This document shows positions 46,514 to 59,683 of a stretch of DNA of 64,000 bases, piece by piece. Every line of letters starts with the position of its first letter. Positions within the stretch are counted from its first letter, which is position 1. The translations under genes and the position numbers were made by a program. Location of the stretch: contig CANTUQ010000004.1 in assembly GCA_947683425.1 (NCBI GenBank), forward strand, positions 28,950,001 to 29,014,000, in the 5' to 3' direction. This DNA comes from Excoecaria cochinchinensis (taxonomy: Eukaryota; Streptophyta; Magnoliopsida; Malpighiales; Euphorbiaceae). The notes beneath the pieces were generated by a model, which was not told the origin of the DNA, made no database searches, and was given only the letters and a program-made list of their open reading frames with translations.

Positions 46514-46550
46514 GCACGGATAAACACCCGTGCTAAGCGGAATCGCTTAG
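46514..46550 (-). other. LTR double hairpin, solo LTR
   Basis: On the minus strand: CTAAGCG-ATTC-CGCTTAG followed by GCACGG...CCGTGC, both perfect, with loops different from Z. It lies about 400 bp before the LTR end. Confidence 0.62.
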
Positions 46551-46715
46551 TGGGGAAAACACAAATGCATAACCGCCACTCACAGTGACGACAACAGAAA
46601 GCACATGATAATGATACAATTATAGATATAGAATCATACATAATTAAGGCAAATACTTATATTATCATCCAATGTTCTTGTACACAGACACACTAACACC
46701 CACTTAATCATAAAG

Positions 46716-46956
46716 AGTGGATAACGAGTACACATAGATATTTGAGAGCATCAATATCGTATTATAAACACATAGATACCCGAAGGTATCAAATCATTCT
46801 TTTTATTTTTGTTCCAAATTATTTTCATATAGAATCTTAAGAAAGATTCAAACAGAAGGATCGCGAGGATCCGATCGGGGGACCTGATCAGGGTCCAAAA
46901 TCGTACACATAGCTGCAGCAACACATAACTCTATTAGGTATGCCTAATTATCCACT
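46716..46956 (-). other. LTR multi-hairpin domain, solo LTR
   Basis: Minus-strand arms AGTGGATAA and TTATCCACT pair over nine bases. The first hairpin is ATTAGG-TATG-CCTAAT. GCTGCAGC follows. GATACC-CGAA-GGTATC (46775-46790) takes the place of the Z hairpin GTACC-CGTAA-GGTAC. Confidence 0.62.
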
Positions 46957-47099
46957 TTCTGACATTAACAGGTTATATGAAATCTTGTCAAATTAACATA
47001 CATATTATTCATTTAAATAGGTATTCAAGGCTTTAATAAAAGAGTGCATGCAAAAGAAATCAAGTCATTAAGCAAGAAGGAGAAGAAATCAAGTTTGGA

Positions 47100-47390
47100 A
47101 GTCACGTCTGTCGTGCTTGCGATGGAAGCCAAAATACACCTCCCCGCCTCGTCTCGCGATCGCGAGTAACCTCGTGCTCGCAAGAGGACGTAGGTGATGC
47201 TCTATGTCGCCCTCGCGAGGGTTATCGCGCTCGCGACAGAAGAGAGCCCTGCACATGCTAGGAGATCGAGCACTCTGTCGCGCTCGCGACAGAGAGCTCC
47301 CTTCGAGCTCCTCGGCGCGACACCTCTCGCGCCGGCGCGAGGGCTGAAACCTCCGCGTTCTGTCGTGCTCGCGACAGATACGGGTTTTTC
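47100..47390. promoter_or_regulatory. Palindrome cluster in solo LTR (CTGTCGCG-CT-CGCGACAG type)
   Basis: Several near-perfect palindromes built on TCGCGA/CTCGCGAC, including CTGTCGCG-CT-CGCGACAG (about 47276-47293), in a GC-rich patch unlike the A/T-rich surroundings. Its position in the LTR matches the GTCACGA cluster of Z. Confidence 0.65.
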
Positions 47391-50300
47391 AGCTCTTACG
47401 CCTAAAATCTGCAGAATTTTCACACTAAACACATTCAAACTTCCAAAATTGATTCTAAACCTCAAAAGTAAACAACACAAGCATCAACAACTCATAATAT
47501 AATTAAAAACCCAGCTTTATCACCATTTATTTCTATTAAATCAAGCCAAATGCATTCCCAATTCCACGAAATTCCAAAACAGTATATTTAACAACAATTG
47601 CAATTATTCACATGATTTCTTGCAAATCCTTCAACAATATTCATTCTCTAGCACCACATATCATGCTAATTTCACTTCAAGCTATACATATTCAATTCGT
47701 AACTCTAATCAAAGCTAAAAGTGCCAAAACTCAACTTAAATCACAATTACACATATGAAACAAATGTTCCCAAACCTTATCTCCTCTGCTCTTACTCGTG
47801 AGCTCTGCTCCCGCTAGCGATTTCTTTCCCTTTTTCCGGTCTAGGAGACTCCTCTTAACCACAAACCCACAACAACTAAGATCAATTTTACAACAACCCA
47901 CACATATACATATATAATTATAAAACCTAGAGAAGAGGAAGAAGAAAATCTAAGACATCGCTAACCCATACTCACCTTTTGAGCTTCAAATTTACAAGCT
48001 AAACAACCCAAACTACTCAAGGAAAGGAGAGGGAGCAAGATCGGGCCAAGAAAAGAAGGAACAAAGAAGAAGAAAGAAGAAAAGGAGAGAATGGCATGAA
48101 AGAGGGAAAAAGAACGGGAAACAAGAAGGAATGGCTGTTCTCTCTCTCTCTCACCAAACCCATTAAATGCTAACTTATCATTTATGCCACATGTCATTCT
48201 CCCCATAAGACACTTGCCCCATAACACACCCTACTCCCATACACTTATATACACACTGATTTATCCCTTGCTCACATCTTACTCCCATGCACTTCTATAC
48301 ACACTGATTTATCCCTTGCTCACATCTTACTCCCATACATTAAATCATATACCAACCTATATCCTCTTCTCAAATTAATACATATACACACACATAAATT
48401 AAATAAATAATCCAAATTAACACATACATGCAACATATAAAGCACACACATATAGACACTGACAGGCTCAAACTACTGGGGTGGTTTTGGGGTGTTACAG
48501 TAGATGTGTTAGTAATGCATGATAAGGATTGAATTGAAGGTACTGAGTTTGGGATTTGAACTTAGTGTAATTTTTAGGGTTTATGTTCTTGAGGGAATTG
48601 AATGTGTTTATGCATAATTTTGGGTGTTTTGATTGTTGAATTAAGTTGGTGTTTTGTCATTTTTTATGTATGGAAGATCGATTGGAAGGTAATATGAGAT
48701 TGGTAGTGTTTTGAAGCAAATTGAAATTGATTTTGTCGAGTTCTTAGAATTCTGGGCATGCTGGGAACGGAAAATTGCGATTCTGGTGGAAATTCCATTT
48801 CCAGTGTATGTGTGTGTCATGACTGCCCTGAGTGAGGCAAGTCACAAGTCGTTACTCCCAGTCACGACACGTGACTCTATCTCCCAGTCACGATGCGTGA
48901 CTTTTTGGAGAGCTGGAAGAAGTCGCGGGGCGTGACTACCAGTCACGACGCGTGACTGCCCTGTGAGAGGCAAGTCACGACTCGTGACTCCCTGGTGAGG
49001 CATGTCACGAGACGTGACATAGAGTCACGACTCGTGACCCTCCTTTGAGGCCAGTCATGAGTCGTGACATGGCTCGTGACCGACCCCCTTCAGCCCCATT
49101 TTTCCAAATTAGCCCAGTTTCAACCAAAATGAATTTCCTATTTCTTCTGTATGGACTTACACTACTGTATGATTCATGTCATACTTTTATATGCTCTTAT
49201 ATAGCCTTTTCTGTTTTGCCTTGTTCCCCAAGTGACTAGTTTTCTTATAAAATGACTTTCAAATGATTTTATGGCTTTTTCCCCTATTGTGTGCTATATT
49301 ACCTTGTTTATATGAATGGTTATCCTAATTTATTTGTGATTAGCAATATGTTATGCATATCCTTGATCAGATTCTCCTCTAAGAATAACCTGCCATGCTT
49401 AAGAGTATATCTTATCATTCCACGATTAAGATTATGCGTTATTAATCGTTGGCATAATATGATTCCACATGTGTTCCTGACACGCTTTAGTATATTGAGT
49501 AGTGCTAAAATGTGATTGATTGAATTATTGCATGCTTCAGAATATGAATTGTATGAGGTATGATTGATATTATGCTATGCCAAATTTATTTGAATAATAT
49601 GGTTGATGTCTGAATGCATTATTATGCTTTAGCCTTTGAACTCAATGTGTTATGCTTAAATGTAATTTGGATTATGCATGATTTATACTTAGTTATCCTC
49701 ACCTAATGCATGATTAGGATTTTGTATTGATAATCATTGGCATGGTAGTGCTTCCATACCTGATTTTGACTGTGTTGAGTGTATTATGTTTTGCAATAGG
49801 AATTGTATGATATATGGCCGACTTTATGAGCATATTTATATGTCTATCGTACTCTGGTTCTTGCATGATGTATATATATTTATGCGTTGTGCGATTTGAA
49901 ACGTGAATTGTTTTATGCATGACATGTGAGAGTCAGTCTAGTGGATAGTTAGGCATGCCTAATAGAGTATCTTTAGCTGCAGCCCTGTGGACGTTTGGAC
50001 CCTGATTAGGTCCCCCGTTTGGTTCCTCGCGAACCCTTTATGTGTACGGATCCTTGCGATCCTTTTAAATGTGTTTGGAACTTGTTTAAGATCCCCCTTA
50101 GTGAAATGTTTTAATTGTGACAAAATAAAAGGGTTTTTGATTCGTACCCGTAAGGTACCCTTTGGCCGATTTGTACCCGTAAGGTACTATTTGTGCACTC
50201 GTTATCCACTATTGTGAGTTAGCAGGTGCTTTGTTGGTTTGTTTTACTTTGAAATAACTGTAAGAATGTGACACCCGTATGAGCATAGTAATGATTTGTG

Positions 50301-52066
50301 GAATCAGTTTATATGTATATGAATGTAGATTTGAGCTTCAGAATGTATGTCTTTTTATTGTAAGCATGATTGGATATCTAACACCATTATCCGCACTTGT
50401 CATGTGTTGTGTTATAAGTTTCAGAATGCTTTGAATGTGATTTGACTAATGTATTTATGTATGTGACTCAAGCATGGTTTTGTTATATATAAGCATGTGA
50501 ACCGAAGCAGTTGTGGCTGTAAGTATGTAAGATTTAACTGTATTTTCTACATGGTGATGATATGAATGTGATGTTATGTCATTATGTCTTCGGTCTCCGC
50601 TATTAGAGTGTTTTCGGCATGATATTTTATATATTAGAGTTGCGCAGCTGTAATGTGGTGCTTTGGATGTCGTCCCTTGGATTTTGGCTAGTGTGTGTAT
50701 GGCATGTCAAGGTATGTTAGATAGCTAGTATTCTTAACATGATAGTTGGGTGCGTTATCATAAGCTAATTGTGTCACATTTGATTGGGTTGTCAGTTCAT
50801 GCATGGGTACTTGGTTATGACAATTGCATGTGTAAATCTCATGTGACTTCGCACGGTAAGGTACTGATATTTGATACCATTGTAGGTTTATGCATGTGAT
50901 ATTGTATGTAGTTCTGCATGATGATACTTGTATCGGGTATTGTATTATGTCTGTTTTGGCCTATTCTCAACGTAAGTATATGGTTATAGTTGTGAGTTTT
51001 CGAATTAATGCCTTACTATGCAAGCCTGATTATATATGTGTTGTGAATGTTCGCATTAGCCATTGTGAGTGTGATATGCCTTGGCGACCATTGTGAATGG
51101 CCGCTCATACTCTTGTGTGTGCTCCCCACTAAGCATTTATCGCTTAGCACGGATTCCTTCCCATGTAGGTGGCAGGTTTGGTTCAGTTCGAGTCGCGCAA
51201 TTGCAAGGTCGGCCACGTAGAAGTTAGAAGTTTTGTATTTTGTTCAGCTTCTGTACTTCAGTTTTTTTGTATTTCTGTATTATTGTATATGTAATTATAT
51301 GTAAGAATCTTGAGATTACTTTTGGGAAATGTAAACGTTAGTATGCTTTTATGTTAAGTTATTCCTTCGTTTTATCATTCGCTTTATGCTTCCGCTTAGT
51401 GCCTGTGTGTGTGTGAGTTATTGCATGATCAGTCTGTGCCCGCAAGTTAAGTCAAGTTTTTAATTAACCCATATTTTCGTATGTATGTTATGTATGAAAG
51501 TATGCTTCCACGTTGTGCATGTGCATATCTGTGTGAGTGAGCGTCGGGTAGCGCGCCCATCGGCGTCCTTCCAACGGGGGCGGCGATGGGGGTGTTACAA
51601 AAGTAGTAATTGAAAAAGAAGAAAATGATTAATGAAAATAACTACTTGCTTTTTTATTAAAACACGACATTTCAATTTTTTTTCCGTCTTTATGCTATTT
51701 CATTATATTGCATGAAGTGAAAATTCTTTAAAAAATCAATAAAAATTTTGGCAGCACCTCCCCTATAATATTGACAACCTCCTGTAAATAAAAATTCATT
51801 TTACACTTCTTAAAAGCACAAATATACTCCGATCCCCTCAACAAACACCAACACAATTTGCCCATCCTCCAATATGTAAAACAATCAATATATTTTCATA
51901 CAATTCTCACATAATTGAAATACATTCTTTAATTGGTTCTATTTAATCCATATAAAAAAGGCTAAATGTTTCAAAATTACTCAATTGAACAAATCAATTG
52001 GCAAACATTATGATAATTAAAATTGGCTAATGCAAGTATAATTTATGTTATAATTGAACTACTTAC

Positions 52067-52939
52067 CAGTCGTGAGACATGCTCACCAATAGAAATAGTC
52101 CCACCGGTGTACGATCCAGGAGCCTTCTCTTGAGACCCTCCATAGCGATTGATTTTTTTCTGATTAGAAAGCTCCTTGCGTTGAGGTAGATTAAAAATCT
52201 CATTCCACCTAACCCATGCAGCCTTTGGAAAGTCTCTCGGCCTTTACTTGGCATTTTTTATGTTGTACACATAATCCTTGTACCTCTGAGCTGCCTTTGT
52301 TTCCCAACCTGCCCTAACAACGCCATTTGCAATTGCATCCCAAAGGCACTTTTTCTGTATATACACGTGACAAAAAAATCATTAGTAAATACAATAATGC
52401 TTTAATCCAATTAATTTGCAAACTTAAATTTGTAATGAAAAAGTTTCAACAATAATCGAATGTACCATGAATTCTCCCCAATAAAACTCCTTAACTTCTC
52501 TAGAAACCTCCTTCCAACTAACGCCGTTAATGTCTATCCGCTGGTGAAAGCTGCTGGTTATGATTCTGGAGCATTGTGAGGAAGGTACCAGCCTGCAAAG
52601 TTTATAATATAAAAATGATGAGCTTAAACATTTTAATATCACTTAATCGCAATTTGTATAGGTTAAAACTTACAGGCCCCTTGGGTTCACTGTAATGCGC
52701 AATCGACTGATATTTTCCCTTGCCACTTCACATATAGTCGATGTACTACTGTTGGCTGTGTGCGGAGTAGGAGTTGCTGCAGAGGGCGTGAATGTGATAG
52801 GAGGCGACTGTACATTTTGGGATGAAGGGTCTCCCGGTACATCTGGCATGTCTCGAAAAAGTGGAGTAATTGAATCCCCTCCAGAACGTCCCCCCTGTCG
52901 ACCTCGACCTACAATGCCCCATCCTCTACCATGACCCAT
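52067..52939 (-). pseudogene. CACTA PF03004-like gene (TNPA-type), 5' exons
   Basis: Exon 1 (52939-52674) starts MGHGRGWGIVGRGRQGG and ends at a GTAAGT donor. Exon 2 begins at 52592 after TTTGCAG, with INGVSWKEVSREVKEFYWGE. Exon 3 (52354-52067) has a Trp-rich segment and the family's SYTGGTISIGEHVSRL end, then donor GTAAGTAG. An in-frame TAA lies in exon 3 (about 52250). The next exon is at 40472, so element Z separates the halves. The end of exon 2 is uncertain. Confidence 0.7.
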
Positions 52940-53189
52940 ACCTGCAAAAATTGTGAACTATACATGTATGTGTATAAAATAAATTACATACAAATTCATA
53001 AGTGCACGTATCAATGCTATTTTTCATGTGATATATAAAATTTAAAGGTTTTGCACGTTACGACATCAATAATTATGATTTATATAATAAAAGAAGTTAA
53101 TAAAAGAAGTATATAAAGTTACTAAAAGAAGGCACACATTAATGAACAAGCAATTGAAACTGAAACCACAATTTTTGTAACTACTGATT

Positions 53190-53191
<2 letters not shown>

Positions 53192-53225
<34 letters not shown>
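53192..53225. repeat. (TA)n microsatellite
   Basis: TA dinucleotide tract of about 34 bp between the two CACTA genes. Confidence 0.95.
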
Positions 53226-53228
<3 letters not shown>

Positions 53229-53437
53229 GTGTGAAGAGAAGGTGGGATAATCCACTAAGTTATTTGGTAAATAAGAATCTCCTTTTCATGGCTTTAATAT
53301 TATATTAAAAAGTGAATTTAAATTAATCAATTCTAAAGAATTAACTTGTGGTAGAAAACTTCCATTTATTTTATAAACGGCAAATATAAAATACTCAACA
53401 TGAAGATATGGATTGAAACTAAGCCAGAATTGATCAA

Positions 53438-56400
53438 TTAGTAACTATCAGACGACTGTTCAAATTCCTCATCCTCGTCCTCATTGCTATCATAATCAGA
53501 GAATTCTTCTTCATCATCGTCCTCTTCATGTTCTTGAACCACTTCATCAACGTTGTCAAGTTCAATCACAACTCCCGTAGGGTCACGCAAATCAATATCA
53601 TCTTCATTACCAATATCAACTGTAACATCATGTAATGTAACTTCATCATCTTGGAAGGCATTAGAACTTGTAGTAGCAGTATCATCTCTTGCATCTGATG
53701 TGACAATGAAATCCCTTGGTTTCACTGAAAACACAGCTAACCAGTTAGATCTATCTACTCTCAAAGAGGGATATCTTGCATAATACACTTGAGTAGCTTG
53801 CATTGCTAGGATAAATGGCTCATATTTGTTGAAACGACGATGTTGGTTTACATCAACCATTTCATATTGGTTGTGTATCTTAAGACCAATGTCTATAGTG
53901 GGATCAAACCAATGACATTTAAATAGTACTGTCCATTTTATTGGTAATGAAGGGTACTCTAACTCTATAATCTCCTCAATCCATCCATAGTAATCACCAA
54001 TATTATCACATGAGTTCGAGCCTTTTACACAAACGCCGCTATTCATTGAACGTCTCCCAGAAGCATGGCTTTTTGTGTGAAATTTGAATCCATTGATAAA
54101 ATAGATTGAGTAACACTTCACTCTCCGTAATGATCTTTGTGACAAACTACAGAGGTATTCATTGTCAATCCCATTGTAGCGGACCTTATTTGAAAATAGA
54201 AAACATGGAAAAGTCATCAGCAATCCAATGTTAAATGATATTTAAAAGTTATATATAGAAATAGTGTTCGACTTACATAGAGTTTGAACCAGTCGGCGAA
54301 GTACTTGTCAATATTCGCTTCAAATTGGCTTGGAGTAAGATTGGGATGCTTTTCATGTAAGCCATTGCAATATATGCTTTATAACAATGCAGTAAAAAAA
54401 ATTTCGTTATTCACTTAGTACAAATCCTAGCATATATCGCAGTTTAATATTTAAATACAATACTCCCTACCTCAAGAATGGAGCATCCTCATCACAATTT
54501 AATAGAATATATGTATGAGCTGCCTGATACTCCTCCGATGTTAATGCTTTGTCTTGAATTTCTGAGCATGCGCGGCCGAGGTAAGTGAAAATTGTTAAAT
54601 TTTCTGTATTTTGTTCCCTACATTCACCGTCATCATAACGAGGTGGTCATCATTCTCTAGTACTGACGTGCGGTTCAAAATAATGCGAGAAAAAAGTAGA
54701 TGATTATGAAAGTAAATACGCATTGCAAATAGATGCCTCAACTGTTGCTTTGTTGCCAATCTTTTTTTTTAGCATCCAAAGAAACCTGTATACGACCAGT
54801 ATAAATAATTAGTTTATACGTGCTTCCGTCTGTAAAGTTTGACAATACATAATGTACATTATTATACTGATATTTACCGTTCAAACGGATACATCCATCG
54901 ATATTGTACAGGGCCAGCAATCCTGGCTTCATATGGTAAGTGTACCATTAAGTGCTCCATTGAGTCAAAGAATGATGGTGGAAATATCTTCTCCAGCGTA
55001 CACAGAATTTGGGGGGATGTTTATTTCCAATGCTTCGACATCTTCAACTCAGAGAGTACTAGATGTCAATTCTTTGAAAAATAAGCTTACCTCCGTGAGA
55101 ACTTGCCACACATTTCTAGGTAGTAACTCCTGGAATGTAATAGGGATCAATCGCTGCATGAATATATGGCAATCGTGACTTTTCATGCCAAACAATTTCA
55201 ATTTTGACATGTCAACACACCGACCCAAGTTAGATACATATCCATCTGGGAACTTAAGTTCCGACAACCACTCAAACAATTCTTTTTTTGATTCTTTATC
55301 CAGTGTGTAACATGCTTTTAGATATTTGCCACTAATTGGATCCATTGCCAACTCTGGCCGACAACAATACTTTTCCAAATCTGAGCGGGCTTTGGCATTG
55401 TCTTTGGTTTTTCCTTCAACATTTAAGACCGTGTTAATCCCATTGTCGAATACATTTTTCTCAATATGCATGACATCAATATTATGTCGAATCATATGTG
55501 TTTTCCAATAAGGCAAATCCCAAAAAATGCTCCGCTTTCTCCAGCCACAAGACTGACAGATAAAACCATTAATCTCATCCGCATCAAGCTCAGTAACTTT
55601 CACAAGACCCCACTGATCAATTTCTTGTAGAATTTGTTCCCCATCTCTTATTGGTGGCGGTGGCAATGTTTCGACATGTCCGATTCTAAAATTCCTTCTA
55701 TTTCTCCTAAATGGATGATCATTAGGGAGAAATTTTCTATGATTGTCAAACCATGTTTGTTTTCCACCACTTTTCTAGCCTAAATGATTGAGTATGTTCC
55801 ATAGAATGAGGGCATGCATACTTTCCAGATGTACTCCAACCAGACATCATGGAATATACTGGAAAGTCATTGATTGTCCACATAAGGGCAGCTTTCATTA
55901 TGAAATTTTTCTTCGTTGACACATCATATGTAGGCACCCGAATATTCCACAATTCCTGCAAGTCATGAAGTAAGGGCTGTAAAAAGACATCAATTTTTTG
56001 TTTTGGATTCTTAGGGCCAGGTACAATAACAGTTAGAAACATATAAGCTTCCTTCATACACATCCAAGGAGGCAAGTTGTAAGGTGTGACTATTACAGGC
56101 CATGATGAATATTTTCTCCCATATTATCCGAATGGCTGAAAACCGTCTGTACATAACCCCAACCTTACATTTCTAGTCTTAGCAAAAAATGAAGGATGAG
56201 TTTCATTGAAATGTTTCCAAGATAGGGAGTCGGAAGGATGCTGCATAACCCCAACATCTTGGATATGATCATGATGCCATCTCATATGTGGTGCTGTCGC
56301 TTTTGACTGAAACAATCGTTGAAGCCTTGGTATTAGTGGAAAGTAGTACATCTTCTTATATGATTTTGCTCTGTTCTTCCGAGATCCTACACGCAGTTTG

Positions 56401-57173
56401 AATCTTGGGTGATTGCAGAACTTACAATGGGTCTAGTTTTCATCATCATGCCAATACAACATGCATCCCTCATTGCAACAGTCAATTTTCTGAATGGGCA
56501 ATCCTAAGCTTCTAACAAGACTCTTAGTTTGGTAGAAATTCTCAGGTAGTATGTTACCCTCAGGCAAAGCTTCCTTGAATAGTTGAATGTTTGCATCAAA
56601 AAATCTCTCGGGCAGATTAAATTCGGATTTTGCATTTAACATCCGAGCAACTACCGAGAGCTGCGAATGGTTATCACAACCGGGATACAACATTGCATTA
56701 CCAGATTCCATAAGTTCATAAAATTCTTGACATTGAGGATTTGGTGGCTCATCCGTTAAATTTCCACCCCAATTTGATGGACCGGGTTCATCCGGAATAT
56801 ATTATTGCCAATGATTATCGGGAAAAAAATTAGGACCGACTGCATCAAGAACTATTTGCTGATATGGATTACTAACCTCTGCACCACCAACTGAATCATT
56901 AATTATTGGATTCCAATTCGGCTCATTAGTAGCAAGGTGTGTCTCCCCATGGCAATTCCAAACCAAATAATCCCGAACAAAACCCCTACGAAGGAGGTGG
57001 GTCATAACAGTTTCCACGTCATGGAACCTTCGGTTCACACAATTTTTGCATGGACACCTAATAAGCTCGCCACTCATTTCTTCCGAATGAGAAGTGGCGA
57101 ATTTAATAAAATTCTCAACACCAAAGACGAATGATGCATTAGTCCTTCCACTTGAATCTCGTCGATTATACAT
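53438..57173 (-). pseudogene. CACTA transposase gene (TNP2 / TNPD type)
   Basis: Minus-strand order: transposase-associated domain (56802-57173, MYNRRDSSGRTN, CPCKNCVN); LYPGCDNHSQLSVVARML (56433-56711); TNP2 core (56351-55049) with GWSTSGKYACPHS, SIFWDLPYWKTHMIRHNIDV and VMHIEKNVFDN; DUF4218-type GPVQYRWMYPFER near 54890-54950; DUF4216 (54223-53438) with HASGRRSMNSGV, DYYGWIEEIIELEY and LFKCHWFD, ending in an acidic tail. This is the catalytic CACTA protein. TAG near 56433 and TAA near 56124 fit CAG and CAA. A one-base frameshift lies near 55770, with more disruption at 54700-55050, so it is a pseudogene. Confidence 0.9.
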
Positions 57174-57629
57174 CCAACTATATGAAACTTAAATACCAAA
57201 TTCATTGACAATATAAGATTAGAAAAATAAATTAATACAAGCACGTATCTACATGCAAATAGCTAGAAAAAAAGTAAATGCAATTTAAAATATATATCAC
57301 AATTTATATTCCATCTTATAATTTATCTTTTCTTTTTTATATTATAATTAATATATGAATTATCTAATATGTCCTAATTTAATTGTCTTGTAATCTATAA
57401 CAAACTTAGTAAATTTTTTATATTTCTTATGTGTATTTTTAAAATTTCTTAAATCTTTGATATCTCTACTGAAGCAATGCACAAATAATTAGCCTTCCAA
57501 TACAAGTAATCTCTATCTGTAATTGAATGCAAACAAAACGTCAAGACAGTTATGAGACCAACCTATAGAATAATTTAATATGATATGAAATAATAAATTA
57601 TTGGTGTATAATCTATCATTTTTTTTCAA

Positions 57630-57674
<45 letters not shown>

Positions 57675-57675
57675 T
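57630..57675. repeat. (TAA)n microsatellite
   Basis: About 14 AAT/TAA units in a row. Confidence 0.95.
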
Positions 57676-58150
57676 GAGGCGGAGCATAACCTGAAATTGT
57701 TCTAGAAACATAGTTTCTACTCAATGCAAAAAATAAAAAATAGTGAAATAGTATCAACTTTACTTTTGATTTAAGGAGTTGTAATTATTTGGCTAAAAGA
57801 AGGAATTATAATTATTGTATCCGTATGAGATTCACAATATAAAATGATGCATCAATAATATTGGATGTCTTTTATTATTTTTGTGATAAGATATAATTAA
57901 TACTCTTCCTTTGTTTTCACTTCAATCCATTTCACTTTATTATATTTGGAACATGAATTGAGATAACAAATGCTAAATTTTGATCTCCATAACTCCTTTC
58001 TTTGATGTGGTTTAGTATAAAATAATTATTAACACAATTATTTTTTAATTATCATTTATATAAATAAAATTATCCCTGAGAAGAGAGGGATAACTTCAAC
58101 CACTATTTGGCATATTAGTTATAACAAAAATATTCGATTCCATAACTTTT

Positions 58151-58280
58151 GCCCATCTTTTCAATTTCATCTATATCAAAATATTATACTTTTTTGTCCA
58201 TCTTTTCATTTTTCATCTCTATCAAAATATTATACTTTTTTGTCCATCTTTTCATTTTTCATCTCTATCAAAATATTATA
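58151..58280. repeat. 58-bp unit, three tandem copies
   Basis: GCCCATCTTTTCA...ATCAAAATATTATACTTTTTT is repeated three times with few changes. Confidence 0.85.
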
Positions 58281-59683
58281 CCTTTTTTTACGTTATGAAA
58301 AATAAATAAATTATCTATTATACTTTTTCTTTTTTACATTATGAAAAATATATAAATTATCTATTATAACTTTATTTAATTTTATCTTATTAGTTACTAC
58401 TTAAATTTACATTCTATAATATTAACCATGAAATTATAGAAAAAATTATCTTTTAACCATAAAAACTGCAATTTTTTAATCTTTACAAAAAAGAAAAATG
58501 AAAAAACAATTATTGACCGAAAGGAGTACAAGAAAATAGATTGTGAATTAAAGTTGAAAATCAAAACAAATTTTACTTGATTAGCGAAGGAATGCAATAC
58601 AATATTTTGTGAATTTATATTTACATATTGTTAGAAGAGAAATTTAAAGGCAACAGAAATCTATAAAGAAGGAGCCAAGTCATTAATGGCATATAAACTT
58701 CCTGCACAGGGAGATTGACACAAACACAACAGAGTAAAGAGCCTCTGCCCTCAAAGTTGCACCACCACACGCTCCCTTTTCAAAACAATTCCCAACTATT
58801 TATATATATTGCATACATAATCTCCCTAATCAAACTATATTCTCAAAATTTTTCCTTTTCATCTTAATCAGGTTTATCTTTATATTTTCTAAATCATTTT
58901 CATAATAAATTAAAATATAAGAAAGACAATTTTTAACTTCTTATTTTCTTACTAATCACCATATAATTAACAAATAAGAATTATCTATCTTACTAATTAT
59001 TGCATTATATTAATTGTAGATTTAAGTTTTAATTTTCTTTATAATAAGGTATAACCTTCAGAAAACAGAGTTGAAGATAATTTATTTACGAAGCACAGAT
59101 ATGTATGTTTATTTGCTTAATTTATTGTGTAATTTTCTTGCTGATACCTCTATCTTAGGATCATAAGCTTCTAATTCTTACTATTTCACAGCAGATCCAG
59201 TAAATAGAATGAATCAATAGAATGAATAAAACCCATATATTCACAATAAAATCCTCTATATTCAGAATCAAATCTTATTGGTTATGTTTACTCAACATGT
59301 ACTCAACATATATAGAACATACCTTATTGGTTCTGTTTACTCCATCGAAGTTGGGTCAGATGGCCGAAATTACGGTCTATTCTCCTTCTTCCGCCTTTCG
59401 CCCGACTATAACTCCTCAAAAACCTCAAACAAACAAGAAAATTATAGATTAGAAAAGCTAGGGATCGGACATAAAATTTTTGGAGAGCTGTATGAGTTTT
59501 TCACTCACCTCTCACACCACCAAAGCCGCCGAAGTAGCAAATGCCGATTACACCGCTGGCGACGATGGGCTTCCACACCGGTGGCGAGGGATTGCTCAAA
59601 ATGGGAGATCTGTCGCTTATCAGTTTAGCATTTGAGAGTTAGAAAAATTGGGGGTTTAGGTTACTTTCTGTCTTAACATAATC

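Larger units (their letters stand above)
46117..48499 (-). mobile_element. Solo LTR of a third chromovirus type, TSD GTAGA
   Basis: TGTCACACCCC to GGGGTGTTACA on the plus strand, flanked by GTAGA (46112-46116 and 48500-48504). The structural modules read on the minus strand: pyrimidine-rich leader (about 48170-48000), palindrome cluster (47390-47100), multi-hairpin (46956-46716) and double hairpin (46550-46514). It is thus a minus-orientation LTR starting TGTAACACCCC. There is no interior, so it arose by LTR-LTR recombination. Confidence 0.92.
40495..51599 (+). mobile_element. Non-autonomous chromovirus Z, TSD AAAGT
   Basis: LTRs 40495-44477 and 45269-51599 (the latter holding a solo LTR) flank an interior of only 791 bp. 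AAAGT is present on both sides (40490-40494 and 51600-51604), so both outer ends are intact. The LTR pair is highly similar. The interior keeps a primer-binding site, a gag remnant with zinc knuckles and the polypurine tract, but no protease, RT or integrase. It would need proteins from a helper. Confidence 0.95.
45269..51599 (+). mobile_element. 3' LTR of Z, carrying a solo LTR
   Basis: It matches the 5' LTR once 46117-48504 is removed (about 3943 bp remain). A 35-bp or so deletion near 49770 and a shorter (TTC)n tract explain the size difference. It ends GGGGTGTTACA at 51599. It carries its own multi-hairpin (49939-50211) and a partly decayed double hairpin (51129-51166). Confidence 0.92.
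57174..59683. other. CACTA 5' non-coding region
   Basis: A/T-rich upstream region of the transposase. It has a (TAA)n tract (57630-57675), a possible small mariner-like element (57901-58528) and a 58-bp unit repeated three times (58151-58280). ORFs at 59222-59628 have no recognised domain; an untranslated exon here is possible but not shown. Confidence 0.5.

Noticed and set aside
47194..47502. ORFs across the palindrome cluster of the solo LTR
   Set aside because: Open on both strands because of palindromic GC-rich DNA; no domain.
59222..59628. Candidate extra CACTA gene on the plus strand
   Set aside because: No recognised domain, opposite strand to the CACTA genes, and overlapping frames.
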